Shown piece by piece: positions 19,552 through 27,344 of a DNA stretch of 64,000 bases. The notes under the pieces are model-generated. The model did not search any database. It was given only the letters and a program-made list of their open reading frames with translations, and was not told the origin of the DNA. The translations under genes were made by a program, and so were the position numbers. Position 1 is the stretch's first letter, and every line of letters starts with the position of its first letter. The stretch is taken from assembly GCF_003989825.1 (NCBI RefSeq), contig NZ_RZHE01000004.1, positions 1 through 64,000 on the forward strand, written 5' to 3'. This stretch comes from Vreelandella populi (GTDB lineage: Bacteria > Pseudomonadota > Gammaproteobacteria > Pseudomonadales > Halomonadaceae).

Positions 19552-19695
19552 GGTTCCCTCTAAGCGCTCAAAACTATGAGCTTAGCATGTAGCACCAGCT
19601 AAATATCAAACGAGAAGTAGCAACCCATAAGACTACGGCTGGTCAGATGCGTTCTCATTGCGTAAACTTTCGCCCTCCCGGACCGGACCCCGGCA

Positions 19696-19720
19696 TTTTG
19701 TGCAGCATTCGCGCACAAAA
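19696..19720. promoter_or_regulatory. Inverted repeat upstream of queC
   Basis: Perfect 8-bp inverted repeat TTTTGTGC/GCACAAAA (19696-19703 with 19713-19720), 26 bp before the queC start, followed by AATTCTCC. It could be an operator or a leader hairpin controlling the queuosine operon. It does not match the preQ1-I riboswitch pattern I know. Confidence 0.35.
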
Positions 19721-19746
19721 AATTCTCCGATTAAAGAGTATCGAGT

Positions 19747-20457
19747 ATGTCTAACACTTCTTCTACCTCTCCCGTATCACCGACAACGGTTGTCATCTAC
19801 TCAGGTGGCATGGATTCCTACACGGTTCTTCACCGTGCCATTCGTGAAGGCTTGAACGTTCACGCCCTATCCTTCAATTACGGCCAGCGCCATGCTCGCG
19901 AACTAGATGTCGCCACGCAGGTTTGTCAGCAGCTGGCGATCCCTCATCAGGTCGTCGATATCCGTGCCATTCACGGCTTGATTGATAACTCAGCGCTCAC
20001 CAACTCTGATAAAGCCATGCCTAACGGCGACTACGCAGATGATAATTTGCGTTCGACCGTTGTGCCAAATCGCAATATGATCCTGCTGTCGCTGGCAATT
20101 GCCAAGGCCGTCAATATCGGTGCTGGCCGGGTGGATTATGGTGCCCACGGCGGTGACCACGTGCTTTATCCTGACTGCCGGCCCGAGTTTGTCGAGGCCA
20201 TGAACCAGGTCGCAGGCATCGCCAATTTCGAACCTGTAACGTTGCATGCACCCTATCTGAAAGCCACCAAAGCGGAGATTCTGCGCGACGGTCTGTCAAT
20301 GGGACTTGATTACCAGCACACCTGGACCTGCTATGAAGGGCGTGAGCTTGCCTGTGGCACGTGCGGCAGTTGCCGTGAGCGTCTGGATGCCTTTGCCACC
20401 AATAATACCGTCGACCCGCTCGCTTATGCTTCTCACACCGGCCAGGCAGACTGCTGA
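19747..20457 (+). CDS. queC: 7-cyano-7-deazaguanine synthase QueC
   Basis: ATP-dependent enzyme converting 7-carboxy-7-deazaguanine to preQ0 in queuosine biosynthesis. The PP-loop SGGMDS lies at about 19-24, and zinc cysteines appear in the C-terminal [15 protein letters not shown] stretch. Its 236 residues are normal. The TGA stop overlaps the queE ATG by one base. It is the first gene of a four-gene coupled operon (queC-queE-queD-like-ykgJ). Confidence 0.96.
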   Translation: MSNTSSTSPVSPTTVVIYSGGMDSYTVLHRAIREGLNVHALSFNYGQRHARELDVATQVCQQLAIPHQVVDIRAIHGLIDNSALTNSDKAMPNGDYADDNLRSTVVPNRNMILLSLAIAKAVNIGAGRVDYGAHGGDHVLYPDCRPEFVEAMNQVAGIANFEPVTLHAPYLKATKAEILRDGLSMGLDYQHTWTCYEGRELACGTCGSCRERLDAFATNNTVDPLAYASHTGQADC

Positions 20458-21101
20458 TGTATCATGTTAAAGAAGCGTTTTACACGCTACAGGGCGAAGG
20501 TGCCCAAGCCGGACGCGCCAGTGTTTTTTGCCGCTTTAGTGGCTGCAACCTGTGGTCAGGACGTGAAGCAGACCGTGCCCTGGCAAAATGCACTTTCTGC
20601 GATACCGATTTTATCGGCACCGATGGGATCAATGGTGGCCGCTTTGCTAGCGCAGAGGAACTCGCCGATCACATTCATGCGCTTTGGCCACAAGGCGCCG
20701 AAAAAGCCGTGCCTTACGTTGTGTTTACCGGCGGAGAGCCGCTGCTGCAGTTGGATAGTCCTTTGATCGTCAAGCTGCATAGCCTTGGCTATGAAGTGGC
20801 AGTGGAGACAAACGGCACCCTACTCCCCCCACCGGGCATTGATTGGCTATGCGTTAGCCCAAAAGGTAGCAATCCCTTGGCGATCACTCGTGGCAATGAG
20901 CTAAAGCTTGTGTATCCGCAGGTAGATGCGCCCCCTGAGCAGTTTTCTGACCTTGCGTTCGACCACTTCTTTTTACAGCCCATGGATGTGAGCCCACTGG
21001 CGCTGCAAACCGATACGATTGTCCAGGCAACCGACTACTGCATGGCCAATCCGCAATGGCGCCTTTCTCTTCAAATGCATAAAATCGCAGGGTTTAACTA
21101 A
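20457..21101 (+). CDS. queE: 7-carboxy-7-deazaguanine synthase QueE
   Basis: Radical SAM enzyme forming the deazapurine ring of queuosine from 6-carboxytetrahydropterin. The cluster-binding cysteines are C30, C45 and C48, a C-x14-C-x2-C spacing seen in one QueE subgroup instead of the canonical Cx3Cx2C. VFTGGEPLLQ follows as the SAM-binding GGE motif. The product has 214 residues. It overlaps both neighbours by one base, implying translational coupling. Confidence 0.95.
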   Translation: MYHVKEAFYTLQGEGAQAGRASVFCRFSGCNLWSGREADRALAKCTFCDTDFIGTDGINGGRFASAEELADHIHALWPQGAEKAVPYVVFTGGEPLLQLDSPLIVKLHSLGYEVAVETNGTLLPPPGIDWLCVSPKGSNPLAITRGNELKLVYPQVDAPPEQFSDLAFDHFFLQPMDVSPLALQTDTIVQATDYCMANPQWRLSLQMHKIAGFN

Positions 21102-21934
21102 TGGCTTTATTTGTAAATCAGTTAACCCATATCGACGTTTCTTTATGGTGTGCAGAACGCGGCCTGGTTGGCTGTAGCTGGCAGGTTGACGCACTTTTAG
21201 AAGGCGAGCTGGGTGAAGACGGCATGCTGTTCGATTTTGGCGAAGTTAAGCCATGGATCAAAAGCACCCTGGATAGTGGCCTTGATCATACGCTTTTAGT
21301 ACCCACTCAGGCACCGGGCATTAACGTTACTGAATGCGCCGAGGGTCTGTGCGTTCGTACAACGTCGCCTTATTCCATGGAAGTGCGCGGTCCAGCCGAA
21401 GCCTTCAGTCTGCTTCCCTGGAAGGCCATCACGCTTGAACAAGTAGCCGAGCACTTAAGCGCCGAGTTGACTGAACAGCGGCCTGCCAACGTCGACTGCG
21501 TGACGCTTACTTTAAGCGATGAAGTCATTGAGGGCGCGGCCTATGGCTATACTCACGGCTTGAAGCGTCACCTAGGCAACTGTCAGCGTATCGCTCATGG
21601 GCACCGCTCGCGTCTAGCGATCTGGCAGTCTGGCGAGCGTCAACTGGCGCTGGAAAAGCGCTGGGCAAGCTGGCTGGATAATCGCTACCTGCTTGAGCAG
21701 GCAGATATTGCCGCTCAAGGTAACGAAGTGCTTACCTGTCGCTACCAAGCCGCTCAGGGCGACTTCATGATTAGCCTGCCGACCAGCCGTTGCGCCGTAT
21801 TGCCAAGCCCCACTACGGTTGAAAATATCGCACTATGGCTTGCCCACAGCATCACCAATGAAAGCGGCCAAGCAACTCGCGTGCAGGCATTTGAAGGTAT
21901 CAACAAAGGAGCGTTTGCAGAAGCTTCGCCATGA
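21101..21934 (+). CDS. Two-domain 6-carboxytetrahydropterin synthase (QueD) homologue
   Basis: Expected to make 6-carboxytetrahydropterin from dihydroneopterin triphosphate, the step before QueE. At 277 residues it is more than twice the usual QueD (about 120) and reads as two fused T-fold domains. The N-terminal half has the GMLFDFGEVK and LDH (61-63) elements but lacks the zinc histidines and Cys (VGCSW stands where HGHSF is expected). The C-terminal half has Cys161, HGH at 166-168, PTTVEN at 237-242 and Glu265, but LDN (192-194) instead of LDH. The two halves therefore seem to carry complementary parts of one active site (inference). One-base overlap with queE; ATGA overlap with ykgJ. Confidence 0.85.
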   Translation: MALFVNQLTHIDVSLWCAERGLVGCSWQVDALLEGELGEDGMLFDFGEVKPWIKSTLDSGLDHTLLVPTQAPGINVTECAEGLCVRTTSPYSMEVRGPAEAFSLLPWKAITLEQVAEHLSAELTEQRPANVDCVTLTLSDEVIEGAAYGYTHGLKRHLGNCQRIAHGHRSRLAIWQSGERQLALEKRWASWLDNRYLLEQADIAAQGNEVLTCRYQAAQGDFMISLPTSRCAVLPSPTTVENIALWLAHSITNESGQATRVQAFEGINKGAFAEASP

Positions 21935-22215
21935 GTGAGCCCACGATCATCATCAAACAAGAGGCAGGCTGCCGGGCGGGTTGCGGAGCCTGCTGCATCG
22001 CGCCATCCATCAGCTCCGCGATCCCCGGGATGCCGAACGGCAAGCCCGCCGGGGTTCGCTGCATTCAGTTGGATGAGCACAACCTGTGCAGGCTTTTTGG
22101 TGACTCAAGAAGGCCCACGGTTTGCGGCAATTTTCACTTTGATATGAGCGTTTGTGGCGAGCACCGTGATCAGGCGCTCGCCACGCTAAGCTATCTTGAA
22201 GCGGAAACAAGCTAG
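21931..22215 (+). CDS. YkgJ family cysteine-cluster protein
   Basis: A 94-residue protein with the CxxxCGxCC-type cluster (CRAGCGACCIAPSIS) and later cysteines (RCIQLD, LCRLF, VCGNFHF, VCGEH) expected to bind a metal ion, as in the YkgJ/CxxCxxCC family. Its exact function is unknown. The ATG overlaps the QueD-like stop (ATGA), so it is coupled to the queuosine genes. It converges on the large regulator gene with only 13 nt between stops and no visible terminator. Confidence 0.87.
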   Translation: MSEPTIIIKQEAGCRAGCGACCIAPSISSAIPGMPNGKPAGVRCIQLDEHNLCRLFGDSRRPTVCGNFHFDMSVCGEHRDQALATLSYLEAETS

Positions 22216-22228
22216 TACGGTGGCAACA

Positions 22229-25200
22229 CTAACTATCAACTCCAACCGGCTGGGCCAGGCGACGGTCCAGCAGGCTCACCCAACGCACCAATACCGGCGC
22301 ATCGCTATGACTGACGTCACTCAGCAAATGCCGAAACGCATCCTTTGCCTGAAGGTCGCCCGGCTCAATATGGGTAAGCCAAAGCTCCAACGCCGCCAGT
22401 TCATGATGACGGTTGCCATGCTCGCGCGCCTGGTCGATCGCCATCTTTGCAAGCGCCCTAACCTCACTGGCCGGATGATCAAGCTGATGGCGGACCTTGG
22501 CCAGTAGCGTTGCCAGCTCAGGCAAGAAGAGCGTGGTCCTTTCCCGGGCAATAATCAGGTACTGATCGAGATAATCTTCCGCTGCCTCCAGTTCCCCAAG
22601 CGCCATACAGGCATCGACATACCATAGTGAAGGCCGCTGATAGCGATCGCGCCCTTTTAACTCGGCCATTTGTTCCAGGCTTTCGCGTATCTGAACAAGC
22701 CCATTGGGGTCCCCTGCCAAGGCGCGTTGCCAGCCTATTACCCCTTGAGCAGATACCTGCCAAAGCTGCAAATCAGGGGTGCCACTGATGGCGATTGCCC
22801 GTTCGGCCTGCCGCGCCGCCAGATGGACATGGCCCAGTTGACGATAAAGCGCCGCGGCAAACATAAACGCCATTGCCAAGGTACCTGGGTGGCCGATTTT
22901 TTCAGCAAGGCGTAGCGCTGCCGATACCTGGCGCTCTGCGCGCTGGTAGTCGCCCCGCAAACACAGCGCCCACCCTTGGAAACAGGCGGCCGTTACCTGG
23001 GGGTGATCCGAAAACGGCAGCCACTCGATCATCATCTGTGCGTTCAGCGGGTCAATTTCATCCAGGTGATCGTGGGCCTGCTGAATACGTCCTGCCCAGT
23101 ATTCACACTGGGCGCGGGCATAATCAGCCAGCCGCTGATAGCGAGGATCTTCCAGACGCTCGGCAATATCGGCAAGGGTCGAGGCCAATGCAAAGGCATC
23201 GGCATGGGCATAGCGCTGGCTGCGCCCTACCCATAGCCCCCACTTGACCAGAAACACCTGTTCCAGCTCTTCTGGGTCGTCCAGTTTATCGCTACCCGAC
23301 TCACGCAAGAGCTCCCGAGCGCGTACAAAGCTTTCATGGGCTGTGGGTGAGCCGTGTCCTTCAAGGGCGAAGGCGGCCTGGCCGCGCACTGTGAGTAGAC
23401 TAACTTCGCGCTCTATTTCGTGCTCAACGTGGCGTAGGCTGGCAAGTCCGGCATCCGCCATACGTAGCGCGGTTCGGTTAGCGCTTACCTTGAGCGCCTC
23501 ACGCGCCGACAGTTCGAAATAACGCGCACCGCGTGCATAGTGACCGCTTCTGCGCAGATGCATGGCAAAATCGCCAGGGTGGCGGCTGATCCACACGGGG
23601 AAACGCTCTTCGATCAGCGTTACCACCTGCTGGTGGAGTTTGACGCGAACATCCCGCGGGCAGGAAAGATAAGCCGCTTCCTGAAGAAGCTGGTGAATAA
23701 ACTGATATTCCTGTTCACCAGCCTCCTTGTTGACGGGTTCAATAATTTCCAGCTGACGCATATGCTCGATAGCCTGTGCCAGCCCGACAGGTTCCCAACC
23801 GCTACATTCGAGTAGAAAATCCAGCCGAAAGCGCTTGCCCAGCACGGCCGCCACATGGGCGATTACCCGGTCAGCTTCCAACTGATCGATACGGCTGGCC
23901 AACAAACCAAGCAGCCCTTTGGGCAGTTCATTGAACTGAACGCTACGCCCTTCACGGCGGTCCATATCCAGGCGCCGACAGATCTCCTGCATATACAGGG
24001 GGACACCATCGCAGCGCTCGATAATCTGATTGCGCAGCCTAGGGCTCAAATGGATACGATAGCGGCGCGATAGCTGGGAAAGCAGGCGCGATGACTGCTG
24101 AACGTCCAGCCTGCCTAAGTTTATTTGTTGGTCCCAATGGAGCTTTACGGGCAGCGCTTCACGGCCATGGTGGCTGGCAATCAGCATAAAGGCAGTATTG
24201 ATAGGCAAGCGCGCCTGAAGTCCGGACAGTACCTTGAAGGAGGGCTCGTCAATCCACTGTAGATCGTCGATCATCAGCGCCAGCGTACGCTCTTTGGTTT
24301 GATGATCGATTAACCGATGCAGCAGTTGAACGACCAGTTCAACGGCTTCACCATTCTGGGCAAGCTGGGTGATTTCCTGGACATCGCGAACGCCGAGCGC
24401 TTCTTCCAGCAGATGCTGGCGCCCCTGCTCCAATGGTTTTTGCTCAAGCTTGGCCTGCAGGGTATGCAGGCTATCAAGCGTAGGCGGCGCATCGAGGTAC
24501 CAGGCCACTAAATTACGCGCAATACCATAAGGCTCAAGCACGGATAAGCGCGTGGTCGGCTGCCAGCAAATGACGGCGTCACGGCTCAGCTCAAGCTGAC
24601 GAAACCCAACCATCAGCGCCGACTTGCCCATTCCCGACGCGCCCCGTACCAGCACGCTCTGGCGAAGCCCGATACCCGCGCGGGCCAGCGCATCACGTAA
24701 TGTACGCAATGAGGTTTCGCGACCCACCAAACTGGGTGGCAACGCATCTCGGCCGCCTTCATTCTGACCTAGCACCAGTGCGCGCAGGCGCACGCGCCCA
24801 TCACTAGCCACCAGCCGAGATACTAGGCGCGGCTGCAGGTCGAGTGCAGGCGGCATGTGCTGGCTAGCTTCCTGAGAAATTACCAGCTCACTGCCTTCTG
24901 CCGCACTCATCAGCTCTAGCGCTACCTGGGTGACTTGGCCAAGCGGGTCTGCCAACTGGCGCTCTGCCAGATATACCACACGGCCACTGTTCAAACCGGC
25001 CGCCAGTTCAAAAATGGGAGGCTCGCCCTCACCTTCCCAGTGGCGCGCCGACTCCTGGGGTAGCGCCTGCTGGCAGTGCTCGTAAAGGGCAACAAGCTCT
25101 GCAAGCTGGTGAGCAGGTCCATGGGTACCAAAGCAGGCAAGCCCTAGCCCGCCCGTGGCGCCTGGTAGCCAAAACCCGCCCAGGTGATGACACTGCTGCT

Positions 25201-26128
25201 CCAACCACCGCAGCAGTTCAAGTTGCAGCGACAGGCAGTGACGCGTAGCGGCCCGCTCCTGCCAGTCGCCCTTGAGGCGTAGCCTAATCGCCATGACAGA
25301 CAGCTGGCGAAGCTCAATCTCTTCATCGCGCAGTGGCTTGCTGTCGGCGGCCAGCACTCGTGAAAACGCCCCTTGGGGGCTCATCGCACGCGGGTCGTGA
25401 GAACCATCGGACCAGTAGCTGGCCAGTTGTAAAAAACTGGGTTCAGGCTGCTGCCCTGAAAGCGCCAACAGCTGCAAATAACCGTTGTACTGCTCGTGTG
25501 CTGCCGCTATCTGATTTTGCTCGGCAAGCTGGCGCACCAGCCGCTCGTGAAAAGGCGCGTAGCCTGAGAAACGGCTTACCAGCCCCTCCAGCATCGCATC
25601 AGGCGCATCATCGTGAGCCTCCAGCACCTGCTCGGCAAAACGAATCACACGCTGGCGCCATTCGTTACGCACCTGTACCAGCCAGCGCTGGAACTCGCTG
25701 CAGCTAGTTAACTGAAGCTCTTCAACCAGATCCCCTTGATAGCAGGCCAATACCGCCTCAAGAGTGGTGAGATCTCTTGGCCCTTCGAGCAGCTGCTGCA
25801 GTTCGTGCAGATCAACCCGCCAGGTAGACGGCAGCTGAAAGGCGATCGTCTGGCGCGACACATTGAGCACCTGATCGGCACTGCCGCCCAGGGAATGACG
25901 TAGACAGTGCAACGCATGACGCAGGTTGGTTCTACCTGATGAGAGACCCTGATCAGGCCACAGCAGCTCGGCTAATGCCGCGCGATTAACCGGCTGGCGA
26001 TGAAGTAGCAAGTACACCAGCAGCGCTTTGACCTTGTCATAGCTAAAGTGGGTCAGCACATCATCGCCCTGGGAGAGGGAAAAATGGCCAAAGAGGATTA
26101 GCTGATCAGACTCACGAGCATCGCGCAT
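22229..26128 (-). CDS. Large BTAD-domain regulator with cyclase-like, AAA ATPase and TPR regions
   Basis: A 1299-residue putative signal-responsive transcription regulator. Regions in order: an OmpR-type winged helix (about 10-100, with ALAELLWPDQ and RTNLRHALHCLRHSL); a bacterial transcriptional activation domain (about 105-245); a region like a degenerate class III nucleotide cyclase domain (about 270-455, GGFWLPGATGGLGLACFG and GLNSGRVVYL) without the metal-binding Asp pair; an AAA/STAND ATPase (Walker A GASGMGKS at 496-503, Walker B LALMIDDLQWID at about 616-627); and helical TPR-like repeats to the C-terminus. SARP and MalT-like proteins share parts of this layout. The gene follows miaE by 30 nt on the same strand. 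The ligand and targets are unknown. Confidence 0.85.
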   Translation of the reverse strand: MRDARESDQLILFGHFSLSQGDDVLTHFSYDKVKALLVYLLLHRQPVNRAALAELLWPDQGLSSGRTNLRHALHCLRHSLGGSADQVLNVSRQTIAFQLPSTWRVDLHELQQLLEGPRDLTTLEAVLACYQGDLVEELQLTSCSEFQRWLVQVRNEWRQRVIRFAEQVLEAHDDAPDAMLEGLVSRFSGYAPFHERLVRQLAEQNQIAAAHEQYNGYLQLLALSGQQPEPSFLQLASYWSDGSHDPRAMSPQGAFSRVLAADSKPLRDEEIELRQLSVMAIRLRLKGDWQERAATRHCLSLQLELLRWLEQQCHHLGGFWLPGATGGLGLACFGTHGPAHQLAELVALYEHCQQALPQESARHWEGEGEPPIFELAAGLNSGRVVYLAERQLADPLGQVTQVALELMSAAEGSELVISQEASQHMPPALDLQPRLVSRLVASDGRVRLRALVLGQNEGGRDALPPSLVGRETSLRTLRDALARAGIGLRQSVLVRGASGMGKSALMVGFRQLELSRDAVICWQPTTRLSVLEPYGIARNLVAWYLDAPPTLDSLHTLQAKLEQKPLEQGRQHLLEEALGVRDVQEITQLAQNGEAVELVVQLLHRLIDHQTKERTLALMIDDLQWIDEPSFKVLSGLQARLPINTAFMLIASHHGREALPVKLHWDQQINLGRLDVQQSSRLLSQLSRRYRIHLSPRLRNQIIERCDGVPLYMQEICRRLDMDRREGRSVQFNELPKGLLGLLASRIDQLEADRVIAHVAAVLGKRFRLDFLLECSGWEPVGLAQAIEHMRQLEIIEPVNKEAGEQEYQFIHQLLQEAAYLSCPRDVRVKLHQQVVTLIEERFPVWISRHPGDFAMHLRRSGHYARGARYFELSAREALKVSANRTALRMADAGLASLRHVEHEIEREVSLLTVRGQAAFALEGHGSPTAHESFVRARELLRESGSDKLDDPEELEQVFLVKWGLWVGRSQRYAHADAFALASTLADIAERLEDPRYQRLADYARAQCEYWAGRIQQAHDHLDEIDPLNAQMMIEWLPFSDHPQVTAACFQGWALCLRGDYQRAERQVSAALRLAEKIGHPGTLAMAFMFAAALYRQLGHVHLAARQAERAIAISGTPDLQLWQVSAQGVIGWQRALAGDPNGLVQIRESLEQMAELKGRDRYQRPSLWYVDACMALGELEAAEDYLDQYLIIARERTTLFLPELATLLAKVRHQLDHPASEVRALAKMAIDQAREHGNRHHELAALELWLTHIEPGDLQAKDAFRHLLSDVSHSDAPVLVRWVSLLDRRLAQPVGVDS

Positions 26129-26158
26129 GATACATATCCTGCCTAGGCTAGCGGCATG

Positions 26159-26815
26159 TTAAGCAGGTACACCGCTATGAAAACGAAAAGCCGTATCGGG
26201 TGAGGTTATCAGCTCTGCTTCACGGGCCACAAAAAAAGCGATTCTTTCATCGATTGACTCGCTGGTTTGCTGGCGCGCAAGCAGTAGATAGTCTTCAAAA
26301 TGACGCCCTTCAGACTTCACCAACGTGCGATAAAACTTGGCAAGCTCCTCATCCAGATAAGGGATCAATCGCGCAAAGCGCTCGCAGCTGCGGGCTTCAA
26401 TCAAGCCACCAATGATAAGTACGTCAATCAAGCGCTCAGGATCATTGCTGCGCAAGTGACGCCGCAATCCTTCGGCATAGCGCGAGGCCGTCAAGTGGCG
26501 GTAGGCAACGCCCCGTTTTTCCATCAGCCCGACTACCTGCTCGAAGTGGAGCAGCTCTTCTCGCGCAAGCTGTGACATCTTGCTGAGCAAAAGCGGCTGG
26601 TCTACATAACGGTAAAGCAGGCTCATGGCCGTTGATGCGGCCTTCTTTTCACACTGCGCATGGTCAATCAACAAAATTTCAGGATTATCCATTGCCCAAC
26701 GAAGCCAACTCTCTGGCGTTTCGCAGGCCAGAAACGCGTTTAAACTTTCTGGCAGTAGATCATCAGCCTTAAGCCCATGACCCGCCGTTTTCAGTTCAGT
26801 TAAAGGTATTGACAT
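26159..26815 (-). CDS. miaE: tRNA-(ms2io6A)-hydroxylase MiaE
   Basis: Non-heme diiron oxygenase that hydroxylates ms2i6A37 of tRNA to ms2io6A37, using O2. The ferritin-like four-helix pattern shows Glu/His ligands (HAQCEKKAAS, REELLHFEQV, EARSCERFARL, SEGRHFEDYL). The start at 26815 (MSIPLTELK, 218 residues) is chosen for its GGAAGA site. The frame is open upstream to 26851. It heads a two-gene unit with the BTAD/AAA/TPR regulator. O2-dependent hydroxylation could tie tRNA modification to oxygen supply. Confidence 0.92.
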   Translation of the reverse strand: MSIPLTELKTAGHGLKADDLLPESLNAFLACETPESWLRWAMDNPEILLIDHAQCEKKAASTAMSLLYRYVDQPLLLSKMSQLAREELLHFEQVVGLMEKRGVAYRHLTASRYAEGLRRHLRSNDPERLIDVLIIGGLIEARSCERFARLIPYLDEELAKFYRTLVKSEGRHFEDYLLLARQQTSESIDERIAFFVAREAELITSPDTAFRFHSGVPA

Positions 26816-27201
26816 AACATTCTTCCGAGCGCTTATCCCACTATTGTACATATCTAAACGCCTCTGGCGCTCTACCTATCCTTTTTGGCTATACCGATCA
26901 ACCAAGACACATGATCCATCGGCTACATCTCATGTTACCTGTGTTTACATAGTGCAGCGCTAATAGGGGAAAATAAACCGCGCTTGTAATGAAGCCATGT
27001 ATTTTTCTAAAGTTAACGCTATAGACCTCAATCTATGGTAACCCGATGTAATGTCTATAACACCCATAGTCCTGTAAGTGCTGGATGTCTGCCCTTACAA
27101 CATTTAGTTAAATCGTTAGGAAAATCAGTAAAAAGTCGCTCTCTTAGCTGCGCCTTCTCCCTCCTCAACACAAAGTACAAGTTTGGGCTGATGCCTTCTT
27201 C
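26816..27201. other. Intergenic region between miaE and acnB
   Basis: About 390 bp, relatively A/T-rich, that must hold the miaE promoter (minus strand) and upstream control of acnB. I see no ORF with a convincing ribosome site, no tRNA-like fold and no strong inverted repeat. A small RNA cannot be excluded. Confidence 0.4.
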
Positions 27202-27230
27202 TTAACATTGTCGACAGTTTCCCGTAGAAT
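27202..27230 (+). promoter_or_regulatory. Candidate acnB promoter
   Basis: Plus-strand -35 TTAACA (27202-27207), 17-bp spacer and -10 TAGAAT (27225-27230). Transcription would start near 27237, giving a leader of about 110 nt before the acnB GTG. The hexamers and spacing are near consensus; no regulator site was recognised. Confidence 0.5.
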
Positions 27231-27344
27231 CCGTGCCATCCAACCAGACGCTGTTTGTCAAGCGTATGTCATGTGGTCGAGCGCACGCTCCAACACCTTG
27301 AAACTGTGTGTTCGCCACCATAAAGCAGATGAGAGGGCCCCAAC

